Assembly (NCBI RefSeq): GCF_000002995.4
Contig: NW_025062284.1
Coordinates: 721,001-785,000 of the forward strand
From: Brugia malayi
Taxonomy: Eukaryota; Nematoda; Chromadorea; Rhabditida; Onchocercidae
DNA length: 64,000 nucleotides
Direction of reading: 5' to 3'
Each line of letters opens with the position of its first letter. Within the stretch, counting starts at the first letter, position 1. A program made the position numbers and the translations under genes. The notes beneath the pieces were generated by a model. It was not told the DNA's origin and ran no database searches. It was given only the letters and a program-made list of their open reading frames with translations. Positions 1 to 12,779 of the stretch are shown here, in pieces.

Positions 1-366
1 ATTTGTAAATGTATTTTTTTTTTAATTTAATAATCAAAATAGAAAAAAAAAAAAAAGAAGAAAGAATAAACTTAAACTTTAATTTAAATTTTAATTTAAA
101 CTATTATAACATATAATAATAATCTGTGATAATTTGTAAATGTATTTTTTAATTTAATAATCAAAATAGAAAAAAAAAAGAATAAACTTAAACTTTAATT
201 TAAATTTTAATTTAAACTATTATAACATATAATAATAATCTGTGATAATTTGTAAATGTATTTTTTAATTTAATAATCAAAATAGAAAAAAAAAAGAATA
301 AACTTAAACTTTAATTTAAATTTTAATTTAAACTATTATAACATATAATAATAATCTATGATAATT
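1..366. repeat. tandem repeat, ~116-131 bp x3, in intron of the RING gene
   Basis: Copies start near 1, 132 and 248 with ATTTGTAAATGTATTTTTT and carry a shared AATAAACTTAAACTTTAATT block. The array runs right up to the splice acceptor at 380, and the acceptor tract (GATAATTTTTT..GCAG) resembles the start of a further copy. Confidence 0.85.
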
Positions 367-380
367 TTTTTTTTTTGCAG

Positions 381-941
381 ATTAAACATAAATGCCCGGT
401 ATGTGACGAAGTGACAGGCGCAAATGGTATTATTCAGCGTATATTTCTTGATATCCACGAGAAAAATGAGAAAAATTCAAAAATGGAAGAGACAAGTGAA
501 GTAGTAAATGAGGTAATTTCTTCTCCCTCAATAATAGTTTTATAATATTTCAAAAAAAAAAAAACAAAATGAAATTATTTGCTATCAAAAAATTTTTTTG
601 AATTTTTATTTCAATAATAATTTTCAACATAATTTAATGAATGATAGAACTTTTTTAATGAATGATGAATAATATTAGCATAAAAATTGCATTTTATAAA
701 AAAAAAAAAAAAAAAAATTATGAAAATTTGTTTAGTGTTTAAATTAATTTGTGTAAATTTTTATTAAAACTTTAGCTTATTGATAATTTTTATTATAAAA
801 TAATTTCAGATTCAAGGTAATCTGAGCAAAGTGGAAGCAGAACTTGAACTTATTCATTTGCGCATAGAGCGCAATTCGGCATTACTACGTGTGCTGTCAC
901 ATATGATAAACATTTGTGTCAATGCTCTTCGAATGCGATAA
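381..941 (+). CDS. 3' end of a RING/coiled-coil protein (TRAIP-like?), partial
   Basis: Last two exons of a plus-strand gene that begins left of the window: 381-512 (44 codons) and 810-941 (43 codons plus TAA), joined in phase 0. The first exon follows a T-rich tract ending TTTTTTGCAG and ends at GAG|gtaatt; the second follows TTTCAG. The first exon encodes KHKCPVCDEVTGANGIIQRI followed by FLDI. The CPxC pair, then an II..IF.D hydrophobic stretch, matches the end of a RING finger, most like TRAIP-type E3 ubiquitin ligases; the usual Arg after CPxC is Asp here. Charged residues and a helix-prone segment rich in Leu/Glu follow (ELELIHLRIERNSALLRVL), as expected of a coiled coil. The protein ends NALRMR. 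The N-terminal half of the RING is outside the window, so the family call is tentative; an unrelated zinc-binding protein is possible. Confidence 0.65.
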
Positions 942-1255
942 TTAATTATAATTAATTATAGATAATTATAGTTTCAAAAAAAAAAAAAAAAAGAAAAACG
1001 AAGAGAAATAATTTAAGAAACTAACAAAAATATAATTTAGGATTGTATATATGTGTTTATTTTTTAAAAAAAGAAAAAAAAAAAGAATTTCTGTATGTAT
1101 TGTGTTTATTAGGTAACGTAAGCTTTACCAAGTAAAATGTATATTTACCTGTTTATTTACCTAACAATTTTCTTTATTTACTTATCTAATTTTTTTTTCC
1201 CCCTACAATTACTAATGTTTTCAATGAAAAGAAAAGGAAAAAGAAAAAGGAAAAA
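942..1255. other. 3' flank of RING gene, no gene seen
   Basis: A+T-rich sequence with A runs after the TAA. No AATAAA is visible immediately downstream of the stop; the first ones lie in the next repeat array. Confidence 0.6.
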
Positions 1256-1665
1256 CGAGAAAGAGAAATTATATTTATCCTAAAAAGAAATTATTATATA
1301 AATTATAAAACAATTATACTTATATTCAAAAATGAAACTTTAAAATTTTAGTAGCAATTCAATCTCAATAAAGAAGTTTTAATTTTCGAGAAAGAGAAAT
1401 TATATTCATCCTAAAAAGAAATTATTATATTTATTATATAAATTATAAAACAATTATACTTATATTCAAAAATGAAACTTTAAAATTTTAGTAGCAAATT
1501 CAATCTCAATAAAGAAGTTTTAATTTTCGAGAAAGAGAAATTATATTCATCCTAAAAAGAAATTATTATATTATTATATAAATTATAAAACAATTATACT
1601 TATATTCAAAAATAAAACTTTAAAATTTTAGTAGCAATTCAATCTCAATAAAGAAATTTTAATTT
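1256..1665. repeat. tandem repeat ~131-141 bp x3, each with an AATAAA
   Basis: Copies begin CGAGAAAGAGAAATTATAT near 1256, 1387 and 1528. Each ends with CAATCTCAATAAAGAAGTTT or a close variant, placing AATAAA at 1367-1372, 1508-1513 and 1647-1652. It lies 0.3-0.7 kb after the RING gene stop, so the copies could act as serial poly(A) signals for that gene. Confidence 0.85.
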
Positions 1666-1977
1666 TTTTTAATTTTTTTTTTTTTTTTTGCTTTCAATAT
1701 TACCATCAATTGAATGAAATTTTGCTATTTACAAATGATTTATATTGTTTTAGGATGAAAATTTGCTTATTGTATAATTAGCTAAAATAAATTTTTTGAA
1801 AAAAAAAATTTTTTTTTTTTTTTGTTTAAAGTTAGTTTTTTGAATAAATCAAATTTCATAAAGGAAAAAATACTAGAAAAACAAAAAAAAAAAATGAAAA
1901 TGAAAATATCTTCGCTTTATTAATTAAATGAAAGTGTCATCAAAAAATAAATTATAGTAGCAGACGTACTTCTTACT

Positions 1978-2212
1978 TCTGACGTGTAACGTGTCCTATT
2001 ATTAGCACTTTATCACGTATAACGTGTCCTATTATTAGCACTTTATGACGTATAACGTGTCCTGCTATTAGCACTTTATGACGTATAACGTGTCCTATTA
2101 TTAGCACTTTATGACGTGTAACGTGTCCTACTATTAGCACTTTATGACGTATAACGTGTCCTATTATTAGCACTTTATGACGTATAACGTGTACTATTAT
2201 TTAACACTTTAA
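1978..2212. repeat. 33-bp minisatellite x7
   Basis: Unit core is ACGTGTCCTATTATTAGCAC followed by TTTATGACGTATA. The 33-bp period keeps a minus-strand frame open (HVIRHKVLIIG repeats), but that is a by-product of the period; there is no other coding evidence. Confidence 0.9.
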
Positions 2213-2331
2213 TGATCAACAATAGACGTGCGCTAAGGGTCAATTGCCTAATTAACTGGAATGATCGCAGCGTTTAATTTCTTTTACTAAATTTTAATGA
2301 AATAGAAAATTTATTTTGTTTTGAATGAATA

Positions 2332-3655
2332 CTAATTCATAATTTCGCTATTGAACAGGTAATCATGAACTGTTTTTGAATCGATTAATAAAGGTTTTAT
2401 TTCCGGTTTTCTTAGACAAATTCGGAAAGGAATATCTTCAAACAGAGAAAACGGCAAAGAAAAAAAGCATAAAATTAAAATGGATAATACTTTCCGAAAA
2501 AAATGTGATTTCGCTATTGGACAGGTAATCATGAATTCTTTGAGTCGGTTAATAAAGGTATTATTTCCGGTTTTCATAGACAAATTCGGAAAGGAATATC
2601 TTCAAACAAAGAAAACGGCAGGGAAAAAAGCATAAAATTAAAATGGATAATACTTTCCAAAAAAAATGTGATTTCGCTATTGGACAGGTAATCATGAATT
2701 CTTTGAGTCGGTTAATAAAGGTATTATTTCCGGTTTTCATAGACAAATTCGGAAAGGAATATGTTCAAACAGAGAAAACGGCAAAGAAAAAAAGCATTAA
2801 ATTAAAATGGATAATACTTTCCGAAAAAAATGTGATTTCGCTATTGGACAGGTAATCATGAATTCTTTGAGTCGGTTAATAAAGGTATTATTTCCGGTTT
2901 TCATGGACAAATTCGGAAAGGAATATCTTCAAACAGAGAAAACGGCAAAGAAAAAAAGCATAAATTAAAATGGATAATACTTTCCAAAAAAAATGTGATT
3001 TCGCTATTGGACAGGTAATCATGAATTCTTTGAGTCGGTTAATAAAGGTATTATTTCCGGTTTTCATAGACAAATTCGGAAAGGAATATGTTCAAACAGA
3101 GAAAACGGCAAAGAAAAAAAGCATAAAATTAAAATGGATAATACTTTCCAAAAAAAATGTGATTTCGCTATTGGACAGGTAATCATGAATTCTTTGAGTC
3201 GGTTAATAAAGGTATTATTTCCGGTTTTCATAGACAAATTCGGAAAGGAATATCTTCAAACAAAGAAAACGGCAGGGAAAAAAGCATAAAATTAAAATGG
3301 ATAATACTTTCCAAAAAAAAATGTGATTTCGCTATTGGACAGGTAATCATGAATTCTTTGAGTCGGTTAATAAAGGTATTATTTCCGGTTTTCATAGACA
3401 AATTCGGAAAGGAATATCTTCAAACAGAGAAAACGGCAAAGAAAAAAAGCATAAAATTAAAATGGATAATACTTTCCAAAAAAAAATGTGATTTCGCTAT
3501 TGGACAGGTAATCATGAATTCTTTGAGTCGGTTAATAAAGGTATTATTTCCGGTTTTCATAGACAAATTCGGAAAGGAATATCTTCAAACAGAGAAAACG
3601 GCAAAGAAAAAAAGCATAAAATTAAAATGGATAATACTTTCCGAAGAAAAAAAAA
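2332..3655. repeat. 163-165 bp tandem repeat, 8 copies
   Basis: The landmark GTGATTTCGCTATTGGACAG occurs at 2505, 2668, 2832, 2995, 3159, 3323 and 3488, with a more diverged first copy near 2340. Single-base changes in an A run shift the period between 163 and 165. Both strands stay open through much of the unit, giving 60-107-residue frames, but changing period breaks the frame between copies, so I do not call a gene. Each unit carries GGACAG|GTAATC, which looks like a splice donor. Confidence 0.93.
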
Positions 3656-3861
3656 GACAAACTATAAAATAAATTGCTTAAAGGACAATAGCAACAATTC
3701 CAAAAATTTTCAAAAGAAAAAAAAAAGTGAAATTATTTAGAAATTAAATTCAAGGACCATTTCAAAAAAAAAAAAAATCATTTAAAATCAAAAAAAAAAA
3801 GTGACAATAAAAGTCGAAAAATCCCATTAACAATCATTGAATTTGTAAAATCGGAAAATAC

Positions 3862-4556
3862 GCCATTATTCTCGGTATGACAAAAGAGCAACCATCAGGT
3901 TTTTTTTTGACATACAATCAGGAAATTTCCGGATTTCATATCAATAAATCAGAAATTCTACTTATCAAAATAAGTCTCAAGCAAATTTCAATACTATTTT
4001 AAAAAATATAAATATGAAAATATGACCGTTATGACAAATTTTAGTATTTTCCGTTATGACAAAAGAGCAACCATCAGGTTTTTTTTGACATACAATCAGG
4101 AAATTTCCGGATTTCATATCAATAAATCAGAAATTCTACTTATCAAAATAAGTCTCAAGCAAATTTCAATACTATTTTAAAAAATATATATATGAAAATA
4201 TGACCGTTATGACAAATTTTAGCATTTTCCGTTATGACAAAAGAGCAACCATCAGGTTTTTTTTGACATACAATCAGGAAATTTCCGGATTTCATATCAA
4301 TAAATCAGAAATTCTACTTATCAAAATAAATCTTAAGCAAATTTCAATATTATTTTAAAAAAATATATATGAAAATATGACCGTTATGACAAATTTTAGT
4401 ATTTTCCGTTATGACAAAAGAGCAACCATCAGGTTTTTTTTGACATACAATCAGGAAATTTCCGGATTTCATATCAATAAACCCAAAATTCTACTTATCA
4501 AAATAAATCTTAAGCAAATTTCAATATTATTTTAAAAAAATTATATATGAAAATGT
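3862..4556. repeat. ~178-bp tandem repeat x4
   Basis: The motif AAAAGAGCAACCATCAGG starts at 3882, 4061, 4239 and 4416. Units also share CAGGAAATTTCCGGATTTCA and CCGTTATGACAAATTTTAG. Different in sequence from the array just before it. Confidence 0.92.
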
Positions 4557-4805
4557 GTGAAAAAACATTACAAAATATTAACTAAAATAAAATAAAATAC
4601 AATTGACTTACTTTTTACTCATTAAAAATAAAAGTAAAAGTAACGATGAAAGAAAAGTATTACAACAAGAATTGTCAATAAAATTCTTAAAATGTTTATT
4701 ATCACTTTTTCTTCTTTTTATTTAAAGCAAAAAGAAAGATTGAAATTAAATTAAAATATATTCTTCTAGAAACATAACTATAATTTCATTCAAAGTAATA
4801 AATTT

Positions 4806-4840
<35 letters not shown>

Positions 4841-5332
4841 GAAAAGAAAATTACTATTTTTGTTTTTTTTTTTTTTTAAAAATTAATTTTTTTTTTCATA
4901 AAAAATTAAAAAATAAAATTAAATGTGATCAAAAAAGCAAAGTATTTTTTGTTGTATTAAATTTCAAAAAAAAAAAAAAGAAAAATAAATAATATAAAAA
5001 ATAAAACTTAGATAGGTCAGAGATCAATAATAATAAAATTTTTCAAACTTTTTTTTTTTTCTTCAAATTTCTACTATTATTTCAAATATTAGCTTTTCTC
5101 ATCGGTTGCTAATGCAATGAAAATTATTTTTTTTTTTTTTATTTTCTACTTTTTATTTTGTTTATTTATTTGTTTGTTTGTTTATTTGTTTGTTTTCTTT
5201 TAAATTATATCAATTATAAGTCAGATAAATATCAAATAATTTAAAATAAATTTAATTAATTAAATTTCTAGCATATTTCAGGATAGATTTTATGAGTGCG
5301 AAATATTTAATACACAAAACTTTTGTATCAAA
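4557..5332. other. A+T-rich 3' flank of collagen gene
   Basis: Homopolymer A and T runs with no supported exon. On the minus strand this is downstream of the collagen stop. TTTATTTATTTGTTTGTTTG near 5160 gives AATAAA on the minus strand, about 170 bp after the stop, a plausible poly(A) region. Confidence 0.55.
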
Positions 5333-7942
5333 TTAATAACCAGGTGCTGTTCGTGGTTGTGGACAATGATCACAGCTACCGGTTGTACCATATGTACCAG
5401 CTGGACCTAAACTACCAGGTATTCCAGGTTTACCAGGTGTACCATCTTTACCAGCATTTCCACGCTGTCCAGGTGGACCAATTCTACCTGGTGCACCTGG
5501 AAAACCTCGAAAACCTGGTCTTCCAGGTAAGCCAGGTTGACCTACGAAACCTGGTGGTCCTCTTGGTTGCTCCTTTACGATTACTCGACCTGGTATTCCT
5601 GGTGGTCCTTTGATTCCTGAAATGAAATTACCAAAGTTTTCATCGTTTGGCACTAACGCTTTTATAACAATCACTTACCAGGTACTCCAGGTGTACCAGG
5701 TGGTCCAATCAAACCCGGTGGTCCTGGAGGTCCTCGTCGTCCACCTTCAGCTGGAAATCCAGCTTGTCCTGGTCTTCCAGGTGGTCCTTTAGGTCCCGGT
5801 TTACCAGCTGCACCTGGTGGACCATCTTCACAATCAAAACACCATTCCTAAAATTATGCAGATATTAGCAATGATCTCGAATTGAATTGCTATCATCAAA
5901 TTTTAAAAATTTGAAAAATATTTTAATCTTACTAGCGGTATATTATGAGGTTCAATAATAGCAGCATCTGGGGCGTCTTTTCCTGGTTCTCCTCTCTTAC
6001 CATCTGCGCCATCTCTACCATCTAAACCTGGTGGTCCAGGTAGTCCAGGTGGAGAAATTCCACATCCGCAACACGCCATGATAGCATCATACTTATTTTG
6101 TTTACGTAACACGTCATCTACGTCAAAATTTGCTACACCTGATCGTTTTAATCGTAATGTACCAATTAACTTCGCATGATACTAAATTAATAAAAATTAA
6201 AAAATTAATCAAAAATTAAATGAATAAAAAAATTAATAAATAATTAATCAATGTTGAAAAAATTAAAAAAAAAAATCTTTTTTAAACACTCATAAATAAT
6301 TTAATTCAATTATACTCAAACAAATACATAAATTATTTTTATTAATTCATTTTCAATTAAAAAAAAAAAAATTCATTTCAATTAAAATTTTCATAGCATA
6401 ATTAATTAATCAAAATAACACATTTACGATTTTTTTTTCCATTTCTAATTATAAGAAAAGATTTATTTTTTTAAAAAAAAAAAAATGAGAAAAATTTATT
6501 ATAAAATTTTGCATTTTGGACTATTTAATGAATGTTATCAGTGACTAACTAATTTATAAGTATATTTAATAATTTTTTTATTTTGATAAAATGATAAAAT
6601 TGATAAATTGATAAGAAGCAAAAATCAAAGATTAAAAATTTATTACAAAATTTTGCATTTTGGACTATTTAATGAATGTTATCAGTGACTAACTAATTTA
6701 TAAGTATATTTAATAATTTTTTTATTTTGATAAAATGATAAAATTGATAAATTGATAAGGAAAAGTTCAAAGATTAAAAATTTATACAAAATTTTGTATT
6801 TAAGCTATTTAATAAATGTTATCAATGAAATATATATTTAATAATTTCTATTTTGATAAAATTGATAAATTGATAAGAAGAAAAAATCAAAGATTAAAAA
6901 TTTATTACAAAATTTTGCATTTTGGACTATTTAATGAATGTTATCAATGACTAACTAATTTATAAGCATATTTAATAATTTTTTTGTTTTGATAAAATGA
7001 TAAAATTGATAAATTGATGATAAGAAAAATCAAAGATTAAAAATTTATTACAAAATTTTGCATTTTGGACTATTTAATGAATGTTATCAATGAAATATAT
7101 ATTTAATAATTTCTATTTTGATAAAATTGATAAATTGATAAGAAGAAAAAATCAAAGATTAAAAATTTATTACAAAATTTTGCATTTTGGACTATTTAAT
7201 GAATGTTATCATGACTAACTAATTTATAAGTATATTTAATAATTTTTTATTTTGATAAAATGATAAATTGATAAATTGATAAGGAAAAGTTCAAACATTA
7301 AAAATTTATCAGAAAATTTTGTATTTAAGCTATTTAATAAATGTTATCAATGAAAATATATATTTAATAATTTCTATTTTGATAAAATTGATAAATTGAT
7401 AAGAAGAAAAAATCAAAGATTAAAAATTTATTACAAAATTTTGCATTTTGGACTATTTAATGAATGTTATCAATGACTAACTAATTTATAAGTACATTTA
7501 ATAATTTTTTTGTTTTGATAAAATGATAAAATTGATAAATTGATAAGAAGCAAAAATCAAAGATTAAAAATTTATTACAAAATTTTGCATTTTGGACTAT
7601 TTAACGAATGATATCAATGACTAATCAATTTATAAGTATATCTAATAATTTCTATGCTGATAAAATTGATAAATTGATGATAAGGAAAGGAACAAAGAAA
7701 TAAATTACCTGTGTACGAATTATTTCACGCCAAATATGATCTGATCTTGATCGGCAAAATTCAATTTGATCAATCATTACTGATTGCATTTGTTGTAAAT
7801 AATTATAGAACATTGGAACCGATATGACACAGAGTAAGGTTGCTACGGTTGACATTGTCACACCACAAAATGCTATTCGACGTAAACAATTTGCTTCTTG
7901 TTGTAATTTAATATCTTTAATTAATCCTTCCTTATCTGTCAT
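5333..7942 (-). CDS. nematode cuticle collagen
   Basis: Structural protein of the exoskeleton, made in the epidermis and secreted. Four exons on the minus strand: 7942-7709, 6181-5933, 5847-5679 and 5616-5333 (stop TAA at 5335-5333). Phases are 0, 0 and 1, giving 311 residues, a normal length. Residues 19-76 match the cuticle collagen N-terminal domain: a short cytoplasmic stretch, a membrane anchor ([20 protein letters not shown]) and a conserved helix ending HIWREI. RLKR at 88-91 fits subtilisin-type processing. Cys pairs at 115/116/118 and 164/167 flank Gly-X-Y blocks, and the tail is [13 protein letters not shown] (299-311). The ATG at 7942-7940 was chosen because it follows an acceptor-like TTACAG and gives the usual short N terminus; upstream codons are low complexity. 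Intron 1 (1.5 kb) is mostly a tandem repeat. I cannot assign an orthologue such as a particular dpy, sqt or col gene. Confidence 0.95.
6478..7700. repeat. ~121/143-bp tandem repeat, ~9 copies, collagen intron 1
   Basis: Copies carry AAATTTTGCATTTTGGACTA (6511, 6655, 6917, 7060, 7182 and later) and several GATAAA motifs. Spacing is sometimes ~143 and sometimes ~121 bp because some copies lack GTGACTAACTAATTTATAAG. The array reaches the exon 1 donor: the sequence just inside the intron is a diverged copy of the same unit. Confidence 0.9.
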
Positions 7943-8100
7943 TTCTTTTAGCTTTTTACCTGTAATTTTCTCTCTTTTCTTTTTTGTTTGTTTGTTTGTT
8001 TGTTTATTTTTTGGTAAATAAAATTTTACGATTACAATTTGCAATTTTGCAATAAAAAAATTTTTAATTCAACAAATTTAAATTCAAAATTTAATAGAAC
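7943..8100 (-). promoter_or_regulatory. 5' leader region of collagen gene
   Basis: On the minus strand, GAAAATTACAG stands 17 bases before the ATG. This could be a trans-splice or 5' intron acceptor, as is common in nematodes. No spliced-leader gene is present here to confirm it. Confidence 0.35.
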
Positions 8101-8117
8101 AATTATCAAAAACGATA

Positions 8118-8300
8118 TCATCATTGAGGAATGATAATGAAGTATATATCGTATCATTAAGAGATGATAATTAAGTATATATCATATCATTAAGAATTGA
8201 TAATTAAGTATATATCATATCATTAAGAATTGATAATTAAATATATATCATATCATTAAGAATTGATAATTCAAGTATATATCATATCATTAATAGTAAT
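8118..8300. repeat. 33-bp minisatellite x5
   Basis: Unit contains AAGTATATATCATATCATTA and AGAATTGATAATT. It lies in the upstream region of the collagen gene. Confidence 0.88.
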
Positions 8301-8309
8301 AGAATCATA

Positions 8310-8765
8310 TTGGATGATCATTGATAAATTAGTGTTAGTATTTGTTTGATAATAGAATAAACAAAACAAAAAACAATAAACAACAACAAAAACAAAAACA
8401 ACAAAAATCTTATTAAATGATCATTGATAAATTAGTGTTAGTATTTATTTGATAATAGAATAAACAAAACAAAAAACAATAAACAACAACAAAAATCTTA
8501 TTAAATGATCATTGATAAATTAGTGTTAGTATTTATTTGATAATAAAATAAACAAAACAAAAAACAATAAACAACAACAAAAACAAAAACAATAAAAATC
8601 TTATTAAATGATCATTGATAAATTAGTGTTAGTATTTATTTGATAATAAAATAAACAAAACAAAAAACAATAAACAACAACAAAACAAAAACAACAAAAA
8701 TCTTATTAAATGATCATTGATAAATTAGTGTTAGTATTTGTTTGATAATAGAATAAACAAAACAA
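8310..8765. repeat. ~93-107 bp tandem repeat x5
   Basis: Units start near TGATCATTGATAAATTAGTG and contain AATAAACAAAACAAAAAACA with a variable number of CAACAAAAA blocks, which accounts for the changing length. It lies 0.4-0.8 kb upstream of the collagen ATG. Confidence 0.88.
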
Positions 8766-10260
8766 ATGAGATCAAACAGTGTAATGAACTAAATTAAAAA
8801 AAAAAACACTAAATAATTTACAGATTTCTTCTTTACCATCCATTTTTGGGTTATTTGCCATTCACAAAATCAGCAATTAAATTTGGTATTTATCAAATTT
8901 TAAATTGAAAAAAAAAAAAAATTTGAAAATTTGAAAATTGAAAGTTACTGAAGATTGAGAAAATCTAGTTTTTATTATTTTTGATTGAATGAATAAATGG
9001 ATGAAAATTCGTAATATTTGATAATTACGAATTCATTTTTCATTTCAATCAAAATTAACAAATAATTAAAGAAAAAGAATTTATCAAATTGTAAAAAAAA
9101 AAAAAAAAAAATTTTTTTTATTAAAATTAACAAATTTGATAGCGTTTATTTCAATTCAAAAAATTGCTTTCAATTTTTTTTTTTTTTTTTAATTTAAAAA
9201 TTAACTTTGAAAGAAAAAAAAAAAGAAAGAAAGAAAGAAAAAAGAAAAAAATGAAAATAATTTTGATAAAATTTCAAATTTATTTTGCAAACAAAAGTAT
9301 TTAATTTAAATACTTTAAAAAATTACTTTTTGCAAAAAGTTAGTTTTATTAATTTTAAAATTTCATTTCTCTTCAATATTCAAATAATCAATGAAAAAAA
9401 ATATTTAAATGATATTAACTAAAACAAATTTTTTTGATTTAAGAAAAAAAATTTTTTTTTTAAATTAAAAAATAAAATTATAAAAAAGCAAAAGCAAAAA
9501 AAAAAAAAAAAAAAAAAAATTTAATTATTTCATTTGTAAATAAATAACACATTTACAATTAATTAATTATGCAAAAATATTTAACTATTTTGCAATTTTA
9601 CTAAAAAATTTGTTTACTTTTAATAAAATTGTTTTTTGTTTACTCTTAACAAATTTTTTTTTTTTTTTGTTTACTTTTGCAATAAAATTGTTTATCATTT
9701 TAATATATAATTTTTTGCAAAAATAATAGCAAAATTAATTTAATTTAAGCATTTTTTTTTCTTTCTTCTATTTTTTCTTTTGTTGCAATTTAATAAGCAT
9801 AAAAAAAAAAAAACAATTTGTTTATTTTTTTTTTTCTTAGAAAAAATTCAAATTTATTTTTTTAAGAAAACAAAAAAAAAAAGTGTATAATTTAGTGTAT
9901 TTATCACTAAAAGATATTAAATTTTTATTTAAGTAAATTTTTAATTACAAAATTTTATGTAAAATTTGAATAAAAAGGAAATAAAAAACTTAAATACTTA
10001 ATTTTTATTACTTTCTTTTTTCGTTCTTTTTTTGTTTACTTTAATTTTTTTTTGGAAATGTCAAAAAATTTGTGACATTTCTAAATTATCGATGTGTGTC
10101 CAATGAAGCATATAAAATTTATTTTAATTTTTGATTTGAAATCGTATGATAAAATTAAATAGTGCGTAAATAAATTATTTAATACAAATAAAAATAAATT
10201 TCAATTTCATTTTTTTTTTTAATTTAATTCTTTTATGGTAAATATTTGTATTTATGTAAA
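8766..10260. other. homopolymer-rich intergenic DNA
   Basis: Only long A and T runs and short A/T words. No exon with splice sites or biased codons was found on either strand. Confidence 0.6.
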
Positions 10261-10264
10261 AGTA

Positions 10265-10680
10265 TAATAAATAATTTAAACTTTACAAAGTTTTTTTTTT
10301 AACCAAATCAAAGTTTATTTTTAATTAAATCAAAGTTTATTTTACAAAGTTTATTAATGAAAACTTTTGGTAAATATTTGTAAAAGTAAAATAATTAATT
10401 TAAACTTTACAAAGTTTTTTTTTTTTAATCAAATCAAAGTTTAATTAATGAAAACTTTTGGTAAATATTTGTAAAAGTAAAATAATTAATTTAAACTTTA
10501 CAAAGTTTTTTTTTTAACCGAATCAAAGTTTATTTTTAATCAAATCAAAGTTTATTTTTACAAAGTTTATTTAATGAAAACTTTCGGTAAATATTTGTAA
10601 AAGTAAAATAATTAATTTAAACTTTACAAAGTTTATTTTTATAAAGTTTATTTAATGAAAACTTTTAAATAAACTTTGTA
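10265..10680. repeat. degenerate tandem repeat around ACTTTACAAAGTTT
   Basis: Four or five copies of a unit with TAATTTAAACTTTACAAAGT and TGGTAAATATTTGTAAAAGT, spaced about 110-120 bp, with internal duplication of an AATCAAAGTTTA word. Confidence 0.8.
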
Positions 10681-11454
10681 AATGTCGCATTTTTGAACTT
10701 TGACTTTATATCGCATATAATATTATATAATTTTTTTACATAAATTTAAAATTATTTGTTAAAAAAATTTTTGTTTTTTTCTTTTTGGTAATAATTTTAT
10801 TAAAATAAAATATGCAATTGTGATTTTTTGTTAATAATTAAAAATTAAATTATCATATTAAGAATTTAATAATTATCATATTTAATTATCATTTAATAAT
10901 TATCATATTAAAAAAATTATGTAGCTGATAACTGATAAGTGAGCGAAAATGATTAGAGTTAATATCAGTGAATTTTAGGATGAAAAAATTAAAATTTGAA
11001 ATAAAAAATTAGAAAAAATAAAATTTGAAACAAAATTTATTAATTATAATGAATTGACAATATATTAGATTAAAAATTAAATTATTATAATATATAAAAT
11101 AAAAAAAAAAAATGACTGTATTAATTAAAAATTAATTAATTAAAAAGTTAAATTTGACTTGATGCTAAATATTTTTCAGTATCGAAAAATGAAAAATAAA
11201 GCATTAAAAATACAAAATTTAAATTTCAAATATTTGAAAAGAATTAATTGAACACAGATTGCTTAATAAAAATTAAAAATAAAAATTAAATTTAAAAATA
11301 AAAATTAATAATTCATTCGTAGATAAAAGTTCCATTCTTTTTTTTTTTAAAAAAAAAAACTAATTTTGATAATTTAAAGAGAAAAAAAATATTTGAGAAA
11401 AAAAAAAAAGTGAAATATTTTGATAAATCAGAAAAAAGATTTATTAGTTTTGAA

Positions 11455-11900
11455 TTAAATTATTCTAATAGAGCTAAAAATTTGAATTAAATTAAATTTT
11501 TTTTTTTTTTCAATTAGTTAAGTTATTTGATTTCTTATCATTACTACTAATTATTTTATCAGTGTTATTTATCACTAATTACTGATTATCATTGTTATCA
11601 TTATTTAAATAACTTAATTTAATCATTCAATAGAGCTAGAAATTTGAATTAAATTAAATTTTTCATTCAATTAGTTAAGTTATTTGATTTCTTATCATTA
11701 CTACTAATTATTTTATCAGTGTTATTTATCACTAATTACTGATTATCATTGTTATCATTATTTAAATAACTTAATCATTCAATAGAGCTAGAAATTTGAA
11801 TTAAATTAAATTTTTCATTCAATTAGTTAAGTTATTTAATTTTTTATCATTACTACTAATCATTTTATCAGTGTTATTTATCACTAATTATTGATTATCA
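11455..11900. repeat. ~150-165 bp tandem repeat x3
   Basis: Copies share AGAGCTAGAAATTTGAATTA and a block rich in TTATCATTACTACTAATTAT. The final copy runs into the next repeat. Confidence 0.88.
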
Positions 11901-11918
11901 TTACTTACTTTTTTTGTA

Positions 11919-12285
11919 ATTAAAAATAAGCGAAAGAATTTCTCTCAAAAGTTAGTAAAAATATTCGTTTTTTTTTTCTGTGCTTAATAAATAATTAACA
12001 ATATTTTCATGCTACTAACTAAATTAAAATGATTAATTTAAAAATTATACTGATAACACTGATAACACTGATAATTTTGTTATCACATAATTAATATCAA
12101 TTAAAAATAAGCGAAAGAATTTCTCTCAAAAGTTAGTAAAAATATTCGCTTTTTTTTTCTGTCCTTAATAAATTATTAACAATATTTTCATGCTACTAAC
12201 TAAATTAAAATGATTAATTTAAAAATTATACTGATAACACTGATAACACTGATAATTTTGTTATCACATAATTAATATCAAAAAA
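11919..12285. repeat. 180-bp tandem duplication
   Basis: Two nearly identical copies begin AATTAAAAATAAGCGAAAGA at 11919 and 12099. Each ends in a small internal repeat, ACTGATAACACTGATAACAC, followed by TTGTTATCACATAA. Confidence 0.92.
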
Positions 12286-12779
12286 AATATCTAACGCAAA
12301 AATAAAAAAATAGGAAAAAAGACAAAAAAAAAAAATGCATCAATTTTTTGACAAACATTTTGCTACCACATTTTATTATATATAATAAAATAGCAAAAAA
12401 AAATTGTTTGAAAAGAATTTGTTAGAATTAAAAATTAGAAAAAAAAATTTAAATAAAAAAAAAAAAAAAAAATTGAAAATATATTTGATTAAATTGAAAT
12501 TCAAAAAAAAAAAATTTGTTATAAAATTTGCTTTTCTTTATGGATCATTTAATTTTATTCATTTTCAATAAAAAATATTTTTATTTCATTCATTCATTCA
12601 TTTTTTTTTTTCTTCTTTCTCAATCAATTTCACATCAATTAATTCAACAAATTTAGGATAAAAAAAAAAAAAAAAAAAAAATAATTTAAAAAAAAAATAA
12701 TTTAAAAAAAAAAAAAATTTTTACGATAACTTTGACAAGGAACAAGTTAATTTAATTTGTAACTATAGGTCGATTAATG

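Noticed and set aside
2332..3672. 60-107-residue open frames on both strands across the 164-bp array
   Set aside because: Period changes of one base break the frame between copies and both strands are open equally; this fits a repeat rather than a gene.
5323..5792. Plus-strand frames of Tyr/Gln/Val over the collagen exons
   Set aside because: Reverse complement of Gly-X-Y codons; the minus-strand collagen is unambiguous.
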